64,000 bases of DNA from Gnetum montanum (GCA_015680685.1 MNCI01037704.1:1-64000), one strand, 5' to 3'. Positions 1 through 11,999 are shown, counted from the stretch's first letter. Program-made: numbers and translations. The notes: generated by a model not told the origin, from the sequence alone.

Positions 1-445
1 TAGATTAAGTAGTGATTAATTAACCACTTCGAGCATACACTTGATTCTTAGTAATCCTAGTAACACTTAATGTTTGGTAATCCAATAGTGCTAAATGTGT
101 TTAGGATGTGTATGGCAAGTGAGAATGGATGCTTATGTTAGGATTGGTTGGGTTTAGTTTGTTAGATTAAATTAGTAATTAAATTACTTTATTTCTTTCA
201 TCCTTTATTTTAAGTACCCAAAACATAAAACATAAAAATAATAAAAATTATATGCCTTGATTACACTTAACCATACCTTTGCATATCAAAAGTGTAATTG
301 GAAAGACAAAAAATAACTATTAGGGAAAGTTCTCTTCCTCAAGGCTAGTGTACTAGAAGGCATAGAGTCCATGAAATTTGATCGGATCATGTGTGAATGC
401 TTAGTGATTTCTATGGTTAAGTGTAGGGGTATTCGCTGCTCATCA
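1..445 (+). repeat. Partial LTR of the Athila-like family, inserted in the Tat 5' LTR
   Basis: Seen: this stretch is the reverse complement of the start of the LTR copies at 14399, 27301 and 59737. The shared part includes the segment that reads as TGGTTGAGTGTAG on the other strand. It ends with CTCATCA at 439-445, the family's terminal heptamer. The next bases, AGTAT (446-450), fit the 5-bp target site, because the uninterrupted Tat 3' LTR reads AGCATGGAAG at the matching place. The other end lies outside the window, so solo LTR and full element cannot be told apart. Confidence 0.75.
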
Positions 446-1334
446 AGTATGGAAGATTGAAGGCCTAATATAGAAGATTTCCCTCCACTATAGAAGGTTT
501 ACCCTTGCTACTATCTATAATAAATAGAATGGTCATGGGGATTTGAAATTTACTATATATGGTTACCCTTAAATTTGGGCATCCATCTCACCTATACAAG
601 ATAGAAATTCATAGCAATTTACAACCAATTTGTCAGCCAATTATAGCAAAAATCATAGCCCAAAACCTATAAAATCAACGCCCCAACATCCTTTCAAGGT
701 TCCACACTTTGGTATTTTGAGCACATAGCACTTTTTGTTTTTAAGAGTTCTTGCAACCTTACAGAAACATATCTTCTTAGATCCTCTTAGCATGAAATCC
801 CTGCAATATTATCCCCTTTGAGACTTGTGAGTTTTTCCTTCAATGCTATATTTCTAGGATCCCCAACTCCCAACTTGGAGAATTCTTATAGGGAAATCCC
901 CCACTTTTCTCACCCCCTGGTATTGACCAACATTGTACATCTAAAGTTTGTAGTAGAAAAGATTCAAAAGCATCTTGAGTGGTTGAATACTCAAATTGTG
1001 AAATGGATCATATCAACTTCAATGAGCTCTCCTGCCCTAGTGAACCCCCTTTTGCTCTGTTAGAGGAAAATCTTGTACACATCGTTGAACTTATTATTTA
1101 TTTTTTAAATAAAGTTTCAAAATTTCAATTTGTGTGAAATATAGTTTGCTTTTGGTTTCTCGATTTACATTCTTGTTATTTACATAATTCATTTTTCATT
1201 TCATAAGTATTTGGGTGATCTATTGAACCTTCCAGGGCATCTTAAATCCCATTTTTCAAAGGCACTATGGATTTAGAGTTGAGGCTATTGGACAAAATCT
1301 TTCAATTTTCTAGAGATCAATTTTTCTAGTTGCA
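446..1334 (+). repeat. 3' part of the 5' LTR of the Tat-lineage gypsy element
   Basis: Seen: colinear similarity with the 3' LTR at about 21340-22262, from GGAAGATTGAAGG to the final TTTTTCTAGTTGCA. Both copies share a TATATATGG promoter-like box (about 553-562 here), the segment ending TTTCTAGGATCCCCAACTCCCAAC and a T-rich U5. The two LTRs differ at many positions, mostly transitions and small indels, so the insertion is old. The left part is cut by the LTR insertion at 1-445 and by the window edge. The small open frames inside it are not genes. Confidence 0.85.
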
Positions 1335-1340
1335 ATAGAG

Positions 1341-1362
1341 TTTTGACACTAGAAGGAGGGCC
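1341..1362 (+). other. Probable primer-binding site of the Tat element
   Basis: It lies just after the inferred LTR end (CA at 1333-1334) and reads TTTTGACACTAGAAGGAGGG. From memory, Tat-group elements carry a TTTGGCGC-type site here, and two G-to-A changes at CpG-type positions would convert that form into the one seen. The tRNA was not identified, so the assignment rests on position plus resemblance. Confidence 0.4.
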
Positions 1363-2000
1363 TCCACTCAATTTCTTCATAAAACATCTATCTCCCTTAT
1401 TACCAATGTTACCATTTGAAAGTTTTTTTTCTAATTTTTGTAGCAAAAAATGTTGGAAACCAATGCTTCCCCTTCCCCTCCTATGACAAAAACTTCAACA
1501 TGAAAGTTGTAGGTGTTTGGATGTTTTAATTTTTTACAATACTTGCTATGAATTTTTTAGCCTAAGGCCAACATTGATACCATTCTTCCCCTCTTTTTGC
1601 TATCAATTATTTCTTTAGTTTTTCAATGTTGGTGGTGCAACCCTTCCAAAAGCTATCAAACTTTTGAAAGTTAGCTAAACCACCATCCTTCTTAGCTAAG
1701 AAAATTGGCAGCTTGCCAAAACCAGTTTCTAGTAGAAAACACCAACTATCCACTTTGGTTTGTAGCATTCCCCATCACCAACATTGGAATAGGAAGGTGT
1801 GAGATTCTTCCTATCTTTCCCCCTTCTTTCCCCCCCTTACCATTCCTAGCATAGAGGTGGCTAGGAGGCTAGCATGGATGAGACTTGGAGCCAACATTCT
1901 CAACTTTCCATTTTTGCTAAAGGAGTAGACCCCCCTTATTCCCCACTTACTATTTATAGTAAGTACCTCATTTTTATTCATTTTTTCTTCTTTTGATCCT
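1363..2000 (+). other. Untranslated leader of the Tat element
   Basis: There is no supported coding signal. The stretch is T- and C-rich with short homopolymers, and contains AACATTGGAATAGGAAGG-type words resembling those of the 12-15.6 kb array. It separates the PBS from the first coding remnant. Confidence 0.5.
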
Positions 2001-2700
2001 CTTCATATTCCACTTGCTAGAATTTGATCCTATCTTTACCTTTTATAGCCAATTTCAAGCCATTTTTAACAAAATAGCCATTTCTTTCTTACAATCAACC
2101 AAGTTGCCTTACATCTTCATTCATAAAGGGTCTAATCAACAAACCATAAGGGTCTATAATCCCAAAGACCCTACTATCATCGAGTGTAGGTAGTATTTGA
2201 GGGTTAGGGGAAAAAGTACTAAATTTTCAACCATAAATGAAGATCATTACAACTACATTTGTGCCAAAATGTAGGCTAGCATGTTGATTCCATGTCTAGA
2301 AGTAGAAGCCAAAAAGAGATTTTGAGCTCATACACCAAGATGGAAAGGAGTATATCCCTTTCCCTTATGACCAAATACTTCTCAAAAATATCTATTTTGG
2401 CATCCTAGATCAATTAATTAAGATGGAGGAAGAGGATGAAAAGTACATCTTAGAGGAATGATAGGAAGAGGAAGATGTGTTTAGGATAGAATATAAGCCT
2501 GAAAACATCCTAGAAGGATTTCTCCAACAAACATCCCCCAAGGCCATATCACCTTCCTCTAACTTCTTTTTCTTCTCCATGGGCTTGGTGTCACCATCTT
2601 CTACCCTCGTCTCCCATCCCTTACCCTACTACGATTTATACCACATTGATCATAGCCACACATCAAATCTAGTTGATGCCACAATGAACAACTTATAAGC
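2000..2700 (+). pseudogene. Decayed ORF upstream of gag in the Tat element
   Basis: Plus-strand frames read through with few stops. They encode segments such as FIHKGSNQQTIRVYNP, then KEYIPFPYDQILLKNIYFG, then an acidic run around MEEEDEKYILEE, then EEEDVFRIEYKPENI. The codons look protein-like, and several stops are TAG or TGA where C-to-T decay would place them. Position, between leader and gag, matches the extra ORF that some large Tat/Ogre elements carry before gag. I do not recognise a domain. It could equally be the N-terminal part of a long gag polyprotein. Confidence 0.5.
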
Positions 2701-2944
2701 TATTGATGCCTTTTGTCCCTTAGCCCTAATTTGTACAGTCATCGACGATGGTTTTCACCACCACAAACCCACTAACCATCCATGTGGGATCCATCATGGG
2801 ATCCCAATCAACTCAAGGGTCACATATTCTCTTTGTCCCATTTGTGCCTAAAATACTGATACAAACATCTATATCTTTCTTTTATCCATAAATTATGACC
2901 ATTATGAAACCACTACCTTAATTCTTGCAACCAATAGCAAGGCC

Positions 2945-3038
2945 AAAAGCCTCACAATAAATTAGAAAATCATTGTGTAAGCCCCACAACNAAAAAGCCT
3001 CACAATAAATTAGAAAATCATTGTGTAAGCCCCACAAC
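2945..3038. other. 46-bp exact repeat flanking a single N (assembly gap)
   Basis: Bases 2945-2990 (AAAAGCCTCACAATAAATTA and onward to CCCCACAAC) recur exactly at 2993-3038, with an N at 2991 between them. This is the signature of two contig ends that overlap but were joined by a placeholder gap. It is probably not a biological duplication. Confidence 0.85.
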
Positions 3039-3109
3039 CAATAGGGGCACCTCAATGTCTAGATTAGGCCTTCAAGATAATCCAAGACCTAACAAAAAAA
3101 AATGAAGAG

Positions 3110-4330
3110 GCTGAAGGCCTCTACTTCTCAAAGTGTCAAGATCTTGGATATTTACAAGGATGATCCCATCAGTCCTATGGCTCCACTCTTGACATTGCCT
3201 CCTTATGTTCCTATTTATTAATTCATCAAGTCGAATGGATAAGGTGATCCCAATGCTCACCTAAGAACCTTTTTATATGAGTTCTTGCTATTGTAGCCAT
3301 GGCCTTACACTATCATGAGGATTTTCCTTATGTCCTTAACTAGGAAAGTTCTTGATTGGTACTATGCCTTACCTAGATGATACATATGCTCTCTTGAGAA
3401 CTTGATGGTCCAATTTGTTAACCACTTCAAGTATAACTTAAAGCTTAATACCATGCTTGACCAATTGATGAAGGTCAAGTAAGAATCCCTAGAACCAATG
3501 TAGAAGTTCATCCAATGATGGAATGATATGCTCAACAAAATACTTGAGTCTATAGTTGAAACACATCTTTTTTCTATATTTAATGGAATGGTTAATGACT
3601 TTAGCAAGTTCAAGATTTACTACCTTGACCCATAGACACTTAGTTAAGCATTCTCCTAGATCAAGAATATAGAGGATGATGTAGAGGCTAGTCAAGATCT
3701 AGCCTACATAACATACAAAAACTGACATATGCGAAGGGATAAGGAGAAGAAGAATAAAAATATCATGGTTGTAGAAATAGTAACCAAAGAGGGAAAAACC
3801 ACTAACTAGGGGCCAAGGACCAATCCACAAAAGGCCCTTAATAATAACTACAATAATCAACCATCAACTTCTAGGGCCACTACATTGACTACAACTAGGT
3901 TAAACATTGAGTAAAAGGACCAAAGAAAGTACACTACCTTACCTTTGAATCAATTTGAGTTGTTAGATTAACTATTGAAGAGTGGGCACATACAATATAT
4001 GAAAATGATTCAAGTTGCTCAAAAGAAGCATGAGTAGCTATACAAAATATCCAAAGACCCCACTCGAGCAACAAAGGATGATCCTCAACTACCTAGGTAC
4101 TTTAAACTAGAATACTTTTTCCACCATCATGAACTTCCTAGTCATGAAACCAACTTTTGCCTCATGCTGAAGGATGACTTGTAGAAAATGATAGATAGGG
4201 AAGAGCTAGTTTTAGATGCTTCCATCCTATTCCAACCATAAAATTAGTTAATGAAAGTGTACAAGGATCCATGAAATGCTAAGAAAAACCCTTATGTTAT
4301 TTTAGTATTTGACATTAATTACAATTGAAG
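3110..4330 (+). pseudogene. gag: Tat-lineage gypsy gag (broken)
   Basis: Gag forms the virus-like particle and packages element RNA. One frame holds the retrotransposon gag core: GDPNAHLRTFLYEF, then SLTRKVLDWYYALPR, then SLENLMVQFVNHFKYNL and a glutamate/serine-rich stretch (ESLEPM). A Tat-type cysteine/histidine region follows near 4100-4200: YFKLEYFFHHHELPSHETN, then FCLMLKDDL. The first cysteine of that knuckle-like motif is replaced (YFKLEYF where the family has a C). At least ten in-frame stops are visible, many TAG or TGA. The middle part (3730-4050) is lysine- and asparagine-rich. It precedes the protease and cannot give a full protein. Confidence 0.85.
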
Positions 4331-5119
4331 ACTAGTGAGGGAACCATTTTTGATCTAGATAGCCCCTTAGGATGAAAGGACCTCTTCAACTTCCACCAAC
4401 TTAAGATCCCGTTTCATTATGAGAGTACCATTGCAAGTGCATTTAAGAAAGCCTCTTTTCATTAGGATACCCTAGCCTAACATAATCCAACCAACTAACA
4501 TGACTATACAATGGCCTTTTGTGGTAGCCAATGCTATTTCCTCTTCCTCACAACTAATGACTAACAACCAAAAGGTTTCAACCAAGTAGAGGAAGAAGCA
4601 TAAGCAAAAGCATAACAAAAAGAATGAAAAGCAAGGTGAGGAACAAAAGGATGTGGATCCATTAAATCCCACTCCCATATCAGCTATACTAATGACCTCC
4701 TTTTCCCATCCTACCTCAACTAGTGAACCACAAGGGGACCCCAAATCCCAAAACCAAAGGAAAGAGGAAAGACCCTAACAACATACGGATATAGTTCACA
4801 TTTTGGGATGCATGAAGAAAGTAAAGCACAACTAGGGAAAAAAATTCATGGCCAATGACAAAATCTTCCTCATTATAATGGATTAAGTCAGATAGTTCCT
4901 CAAGAAAAAGTAAATAACTCAAGTGTGTATGACGTAATCATGACTTCCATCATACACTGTGAGGCACTAGTCAAAATGTTCACTAACATCCCCATTAGTG
5001 AGGACATCACTATTAATGAGAAATCTATCCATGTGATAATGGTTTCTTCTTCACCAAGGGAAGGGAATTCAACATCACTAGTGTTTTATGATAGTGAAAT
5101 TAGCCAACCCCCAAAATGG
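4331..5119 (+). pseudogene. Gag-protease linker of the Tat element
   Basis: A frame-shifted coding remnant between gag and protease. It has a recognisable basic stretch (KHKQKHNKKNEKQGEEQKD, about 4590-4650), typical of the linker before protease in Tat polyproteins, then more degenerate sequence. There is no separate gene. The minus-strand open frames here are shadows of it. Confidence 0.55.
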
Positions 5120-5480
5120 TAAAGTGACTAAGGCTCCTCTTTTCATCACGATTTGGGTGGGCTATTTTAAGGTGCATTGAGTGCTTGTTGATGATGGGGA
5201 AAAAAAAATATCACCCCATGTACCATCATTGAATTCTTAGGCTTAATAGAACATATACAGCCTATAATTACCACAACTCTCAAGTCCTTCAATGGGTCAA
5301 CTGTTTTTGTCAATGGGTCTATCTCCTTAGACTTTGTAGCTAGTGAGCAATTCTCCACAATCATTAATTTCATGTTGTTGGAAGGCATTCTAGGGTTTAA
5401 CATTATCTTGGGAAGATCTTGCTTGGCTTACTTATAAGCCATGTATTTACGTATCCATCAAGAGATTCACATTCCTTATA
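5120..5480 (+). pseudogene. Tat-lineage gypsy aspartic protease (broken)
   Basis: The retropepsin-type protease matures Gag-Pol. The motif LVDDG, carrying the catalytic aspartate, is at about 5180. It is followed across a frameshift in an A run (5199-5207) by TTLKSFNGSTVFVNGSISL, then a beta-rich segment ending FNIILGRSCLAYL, the family's ILGRxWL-type motif. The order and spacing match plant Tat proteases. The frameshift and a TAG before the catalytic motif show that it is dead. It is the last pol-type domain before the long interruption at 5.8-16.3 kb. Confidence 0.8.
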
Positions 5481-5840
5481 AGGAAAGTGAAATCATCATT
5501 CATGATGATAATGCGATTTCCCTGGCTATCAACAATATAAATATAAAGTAGGGATTTAAAGTGGAGCTTTAGAAGGAAAATCCTAGCCATGAAGTCCACC
5601 AACCCAAGAGAGAGAAGCAAGCCATGAACAACAACAATGAGCAATAAGATGTGTTATGGTATGAACTCCCTTTCAACATCATTAGTAAAGGGAATGGTGA
5701 GTACAAACCTATGCAAAATAGGCCTTATACATTTCCTAACCTTTCAAAGATTAGGAAGAGTCTACATAAGTGATGTGCATCACTACTCCTTCCATGCTAC
5801 ACCCTTACAACCTTTACAACCACATGTATCATAACCATTT
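5481..5840 (+). pseudogene. C-terminal remnant of the gag-protease ORF
   Basis: The protease frame continues with INNINIK, KENPSHEVHQPKREKQAM, then a low-complexity asparagine run (NNNNE) and YELPFNIISKGNGEYKP. It ends in threonine/leucine-rich sequence near 5830. No domain is recognised. In Ogre-type Tat elements the gag-protease ORF is separated from RT by a spliced intron, so this may be the last stretch before such a junction. I could not place a donor site. Confidence 0.45.
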
Positions 5841-6054
5841 AGCCTAATTTTTCTATTTGTTGACTAGTTATGCCATTATATTTCTATGTTTTTCTATACT
5901 TTTTATGCATATAGCCTAGAAGCTTATTTTAGTAGCATTTATATTAATTAATGTTTTATGTATTTCTTTGGCTATTTAGCATGATATAAACTAAAAAACC
6001 ATAAAAATTTTAAAATAGAAAAAACATTACAAAAAATATGAATTTCTTTTCAAT

Positions 6055-6240
6055 ACCATGGGCCCACCATGGCCTTAAACTAGTAGCATAACATGGCCTA
6101 CCATTGCCTTAAACTAACAACATAACATGGCCCACCATAGCCTTAAACTTGCAATGTAACATAAGCTCCCATGGCCTTAAACTAGCAAAACAATGCAACC
6201 TATGCTCACCATGGTCTAAAACTGACAAACACCTGTTTTA
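6055..6240. repeat. Tandem repeat island 1 (about 34-bp unit, GGCCTTAAACTAGCA)
   Basis: About five degenerate copies of a unit reading CCCACCATGGCCTTAAACTA plus GCAACATAACATGG. The same core recurs at 15990-16055 and 19790-19955. The island marks the end of the gag-protease block. Part 2 discusses the shared placement. Confidence 0.8.
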
Positions 6241-7783
6241 TTCTATTTATGTTTAGCCTATAATCACATCAAATAGCTATTTAACTTTATAACCAAAATC
6301 ATGAACATAGTCATTTACAATGTTTATAACACTAGAGCAATATCTATAGCCAAAATGAATCAAAAATTTAAATTAAAAATGTTTATAATATACATAGCCA
6401 TGGCCACATTGTGTGGTAAAATGTCAAAAAGTAATAATAGTCATCTATAACATAGTCTTGGCTTAAAATATCCATCAACAGAAATATAAAAGAATATAGC
6501 AAACAAACTATAATAGGTAGATGGATTATGCTAAGAGGCATCCAAAGGAGGAAGTGGTGGATCATCCCCACCCTCACTGCTATGGCTACTAATGTCTACT
6601 AATGTCTAAATTACAATAACACATAGCCAATAAGTAACTAATAGCCAAAACTATAAGTTAAACAAAACCATAACTTAAAGTAAAACTAAAACATAGAATG
6701 CATCAAACCTATGGGGAATTCAGCTCATGACTTTTGGGGGTAGATGTTAAAGGTCATTCTTCAAAAAATGAAGAATCAAGTCCCTAATCATATTGGCTTA
6801 GTTAATATTTGCAAAATCAATGCTTGTAAGGATGTCAGTCCTATCTACTATGGTTTAAGTAGGTGGTTCTTCGGTAATGGTAGCCATAGAGGTCTCACCT
6901 ATAACACTAGTAATCTAAGGAGTAGAGAATTTCTTCATTGTAAGATTTCACTCAAAGAGCTAGTAGGTACTCTCCTCCTGGATCCCCTAAATGAATAGCT
7001 CTCTCTTGCATTGTTCAACTAAATCCTCTTTGAGCGACTTTAGATAGGCCTCATGATTAGCCTTATATTGTTGCTTGTGGTCTTATTGTGTCATACCCCA
7101 CTCTAGGATCCAAGCACAGTGATCTTCCAATCCTCAACCTTCTAAGAGATAAGGCCTATCTACATCCAATCCTTTGCCATCTCCCATGAGAGCACTACCT
7201 TGTCTTGGATGGCATGCTAGTAGTAGGCCCATGTGATCTCTTTGGTCCAAAATTTTCCTAAGTTAGCCACTTGGGCTTCCATAGAGGTATTGTAGTCTTG
7301 GAGATCTCTAATCACCTCCTCTAGTTGTTGAGTTTTCTCTCTTAAGGCCACAAACTACTCTCATAGGTATTTGTTGGACCTCTCCATCTCCTATGAATTT
7401 TTTGCCCAAAAAATGCTAGATTAGTAGTAGCCTCATAAAACTTCAAGGGTATATTAAATACATTAAAGGAAAGCTTTAGCAAGGAGTCAATCTTCATGTC
7501 TCAGCTGGGCTTCCACTCCATAGATGGCAATACAAAAACATAAAATATAACCATAAACATAGCTTACAATCTAAGATAGCCATGAAATGAACACAACCTA
7601 TAACATAGCAAGACTACTAAAACATAGAAAATAAAGTTCTTACCTACTTAGGTGCAACTTGTTGCAACTGGTCAATGATGTTCTTAGCCATCTTGTGCAT
7701 GAACTCCACCTTGTTTGGGGCCTCTAACCATGGTTTCACACAAAAATTAGGGATAGGAACTCTCACAGCTTGCTCAGAAACTA

Positions 7784-7872
7784 CTATAAGCATAAAAATC
7801 ATCAAATGGTTAGGATGAAAGCCAAACCTTAAATAATAGTATATAACAAGAGGTGTTAAGACATGTGCATAC
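7784..7872 (-). other. Candidate spliceosomal intron in the antisense gene
   Basis: On the minus strand the donor reads GAGCTAG|GTATGCACATG and the acceptor TTTTTATGCTTATAG. The interior is T-rich. A second AG lies three bases downstream (7782-7781). The next exon encodes SEQAVRVPIPNFCV-like sequence, so coding resumes at the acceptor. Confidence 0.6.
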
Positions 7873-8100
7873 CTAGCTCCTCCTCTACCTCATTTGGGAT
7901 GATGACAAGAAATGTACCTAGTACTGGCTCATGGAACAAAGTATCTAGATCATCTATATCTATGTCAATGAATCCTTTAGCCTCATGCTGATGTAAGAGT
8001 GCCTCCTCGACATGCCTTTTTTTCTCCTATGTTGTAGTGGTTGCATGTCTATGTGCTTCCTCCTCTATGGTAGCTTAAGCTGCCATGTTTCAATGTTTGT

Positions 8101-8199
8101 CTACAATCATAACATATAGAAAATGAATTTGCACATGAAACCATAATGTAGTCATAAAATCTTAAAACATAGAATAGCTGAAACATAGATAAAACATAC
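8101..8199 (-). other. Candidate spliceosomal intron in the antisense gene
   Basis: Minus-strand donor ATCATAG|GTATGTTTTATC, acceptor TATGTTATGATTGTAG|ACAAACATT, length 99 bp. The interior is T-rich with repeated CTATGTTTT words. Both ends match plant consensus well. Confidence 0.65.
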
Positions 8200-9222
8200 C
8201 TATGATTATCTAATGTGGTGTCTCAAGATTAAACTTAAGCTTCTTTTAAGTGGGTTACTTTGATACTGGTAGTGCTTCCTCCACATGCCTCTTAAGCCTA
8301 CCCTTGGCTATCCCTTTAGCTTCTCTACATCACTGTTTGGCCTCTAGGATGTTCACCAGAATTGTCTGGGGTTCATCCTTTGTGCTATCAAGAAATTTGC
8401 ATCACCTAACATGAAGATCCTTGGTGGTAATTGATAGCGAATCATCCATCTCATTTGGCAAGATCTAGGCTTGCATGGTTGGATAAATGTGCTTTATTCA
8501 AAGCCTAGAAAGTTGGTCTAGGTCTTGGATGACCCATCGCCTATTTTACCATACTACTAGGAACTCTATGAAAACTTCAAGTAACCTACAAAGAATGCAA
8601 AATGCATGTGGATTATGTTAGAGGTATCATCACATAGTTTGAGAATATCCTCCTAAATCCCAATAGCCAAATTAACGATCCAATTGAATTTGGTATCCTC
8701 CATCAAGACCCTCTTAAAGGTCCACACTTGTGCGATGTCAAATACTTTCTTTTATGATAATAGTTGAGGAAACACATGCAACTTGAGCAACGGATATGAT
8801 GCCTTTGCCTCAAGGTTCATGAAGCTGTATATGAAAATCTTGGAATGGTCCATACAAGCACTAAGCCACTCCAAAATTTCCTCATGATGGACCACTTCCT
8901 TCACTATTCTGGTGGCAACCTTCATCCCATTAGCAAGCATATCAAACAAGTTGTAAAAGGTTCCCTCATCAATGGATATGGTAATTGGCACACCTCAAAT
9001 TGCAGTGTTGAAATTATCAACTTCTTTGTCGAAGGAGTCAATGACATATAGCATCTTGGCAACAGTGATGAAAGGGATAGGTGCCATAAACACATTAAGA
9101 AAATTTGCATACTCAATGTTTGTTTCGATGTATCTAGGTGCCTATCCATTCAACCACTCCTGTGAGGATATCCTCATGATGTCCTAAAATTTATAAGGTA
9201 ACTTTGGCAGAGGTGGAAGGTC

Positions 9223-9345
9223 CTACAAGACAACAATCAAATGTTTAACATCAACATAGGCATGTTTGATAACTAGTTAAAAACAATAGAATACTTAAAA
9301 CCTTAGTGACAATAAAACATTAGGCATTATAACTCTTATGTTTAC
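9223..9345 (-). other. Candidate spliceosomal intron in the antisense gene
   Basis: Minus-strand donor AAGAAAG|GTAAACATAAG, acceptor GATTGTTGTCTTGTAG|GACC, length 123 bp, with a pyrimidine-rich 3' end. The exon after it begins DLPPLPKLP-like. This is the cleanest of the introns. Confidence 0.65.
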
Positions 9346-10239
9346 CTTTCTTCTTCTTGCTCAATGTGGCTAAAGGAGAGGTCCTAATTGCAAAGGTCTG
9401 ATCCTAAGCGCTCTTGAAGTGCATCCACTAGTTGTGTATCATCTTGTTGACCACACACTTATTTTAGATGTGGTTGAATTTCTTACTGTATCCATCAAAG
9501 TCCTATATTAACTATTCATACACAATAGTCCTAATTTGAGGGCCGTTCGTAAATACATCTAAGGTGGTTTGCGCTACCACCAAGGTTTGATCATTAGTTA
9601 TGCAACCTTGATCATTGACCCTATACTTGCAAGAAGTTCATAAAACTAACAAAGTTAGAAAAGGTAGTTTAGCCAATAAAGAAAAAAAACATAAAAATAC
9701 TATAACAAAAATGCTTATCCCTATAGATGGTATATGGTTCTAGGTGGTTTTTGAAACAATGTGTGGACTTTTTGTGCCACCATTAGGATATTTGTGCATA
9801 GTCTTGATATTTGTGAGGTAGCATGAACTAATGATGTTAACTTCTTCCTCTACCACCTAAGGTGGTGGCTCAGAAATGATGTACCTGGTGATCAAACTAG
9901 ATGCTCATAGCATTAATGTCTCCACTATGATCTCGACCACATTCATAGAAAACTTTGACCACAACATCACACTAAAATTCTATCAAATATAGACAAGGAA
10001 TTCCCTTTCCCTTACCCGAAACCATAGTGAGACCTTGTCCAAGGTCATATTAGGCAAAGGAGTGTTTTCCTTAGCATGGCCAATGTAGCATAAAATTCCC
10101 ATTAACTCACAAATGATGAGTATGGGCTTCAAGAAGACCCTACATGGAAAAGTAAAAATATCATGACCAATCAAAATTTCTCAAGAAGTTTGTAAAAACA
10201 TCCTAGTTGGGGGTGAAATTAGTCTCAATAAAAAGCTCA

Positions 10240-11990
10240 AAGGTGTTTATTCAAGTTTACTTAAGAAATTCATAACAATGTTATTACAACATTTTATAGC
10301 CTTATACATCATGGCCAAAGCATTATAGCCTAGATAGCACATCAAATTAATACTTAACCAAATTTAGAATCTAGGAAATAGCCAATAGCATGAATATTAA
10401 CAAAAATAGTAAAATTTCTTATAACCTTCAAAACCAAATTTAGAGCATTACAAACATTTCTAAACATCCCCAAGGACATGGAAGTTGACAAAAGAAATCT
10501 CTAAGTATGTCAACCACATTCATCTCCAAAGGGGTAAAGTGTTACAACCAAAATTTAGCCTTATTAACATAACCTACATAAAAAATTTGTTATAAATCCA
10601 TTGTAGCTCCAATTTTAGTGATTCCATCATGGAAGGAATTCTAGAATCATAGCCTTTTAGCCATGTCTAGTACAACTAGAAGCACATCACTATCTTCACA
10701 TAAAACATAGCCAAAATAGAAAAACTGTAGTCATCAACCTCAACCCCCTTTTGTGCAGGATTGGGAGAAAATTCACCAAAAATTCATTTGAGATTCATAT
10801 AGAGTGATTCCATTACGATTTGAAAGCTTGAATTGATCCCTACGCATTCACACTCAACAAAAATTAAAAAAAATTGCTATTTATTTAGAAAAAAATTCAT
10901 TATCTTGGATAAAAATTTTAAAATGGCACAAACACCTTTTACACGAGTTTAGTAAAAAATTCATTAAAAAGTCATTTCAAGTCCATAGGGAGTGATTCCA
11001 CCTTGATTGGAAAGCTGAGACCAAGAGCTACCTAGGAATAACTAAAACCTATCCAAAAACCCTACCACTTTTTTATAAACAAATTGTGAATTTACATGAA
11101 ATTTTGGAAAATGGCATAAAAACCTAAGTGCACAACCTCAATTAAACAACAATAACTTTGTCATTATAAACCCAGATTAAAGGGGATCATAGCCATTGGA
11201 AAGATAAACATAACCATAAAAACCCATAACATTAGATTTTTCCAAACCTAAGCTGCTTTCTTAAGAAAAAATACACAACCTTAATTTTTTCATCAAAAAA
11301 AAAACACCCAAAAAAACCCAAAACTTGTAAAATTTAACTTAATCTAGCCATGAAATGAAGCCATCATAGCCAAACCGACTTATACCCAGATAACAACACA
11401 CAAAAATAGGAGGGTAGGATTTTATTAAAATTAAATTTTTACAAACATTAAAGCCTAGATCTAAGAAAAATGGCCCCATCCATACCTAGAAAAATAAGAA
11501 AAATAGCTATAAACTAAAGGAAAAATGGTTAGAACTACCTACCTTTAGGTAGCCATAGATCAAGCCTAAATGGTAACTAGTTTAGGAAGTCCAAAAAGAT
11601 TTCTAGAATTCTCATCAGGTTTTTAGATCAATGGATTCTTACTTTTTCCTCCATGATGCTTGGGTGTCCTAACTATGCCAACTTTGGAAATATTTCAAAT
11701 CTAGATGGAATGAAGGTTCTATGTTGGCTAAAGAGAAGATATGATGATTTCACATTGAATATTAATGATTTTTACAATAAAAAAATCCTTACTTAGGCTC
11801 TCCTCTAGTGTGTTATGTGTGGGAATGACAATTTATGATGGTTGTTAACAAAATTTGATAATAAAAATCCAATTTAAACCTAAACGTCCATCTCCAAATC
11901 ACTGTTGCCAATTTGGTTCACTAGAACTCAAAGAACACTAAAGTGCAAGGAGAGGAAAGTCTTTCCCAAACTAGGATTGATGGGAGATAA
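10240..11990. other. Non-coding spacer in the Tat element
   Basis: No coding signal on either strand. The stretch is A-rich, with a twice-used phrase: AAAATTCA..TCATTT.AG.TTCATA.AGAGTGATTCCA at about 10770-10815 and 10955-11005. A conserved-looking patch that suggests an exon was not found. Confidence 0.4.
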
Positions 11991-11999
11991 CTTTAAATT

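Larger units (their letters stand above)
6740..10180 (-). pseudogene. Multi-exon antisense gene remnant inside the Tat element
   Basis: On the minus strand, protein-like blocks alternate with AT-rich stretches bounded by splice-like sites. In transcript order the blocks include VFLKPILIICELMGILCYIG (about 10140-10020), MPITISIDEGTFYNLFDMLA with SWLSACMD-like sequence (8991-8752), SEQAVRVPIPNFCVKPWLEA running into MAKNIIDQLQQVAPK (about 7780-7650), and a coiled-coil-like block with ALREKTQQLEEVIRDLQDY and QVANLGKFWTKEITWAYY (about 7400-7200). At least three introns have canonical GT-AG ends. Stops (TGA, TAG) interrupt every long block. Tat-lineage elements are known to carry additional ORFs, often antisense, but I know none with this exon structure and recognise no domain. 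It could be a captured host gene or a lineage-specific accessory gene. Confidence 0.6.

Noticed and set aside
818-1063. Open frame of 81 codons in the 5' LTR
   Set aside because: The same stretch in the 3' LTR is not open in frame, and the LTR carries no coding conservation. It is chance.
8845-9187. Plus-strand open frames overlapping the antisense exons
   Set aside because: The protein-like residue pattern and splice sites are on the minus strand. These frames are shadows.
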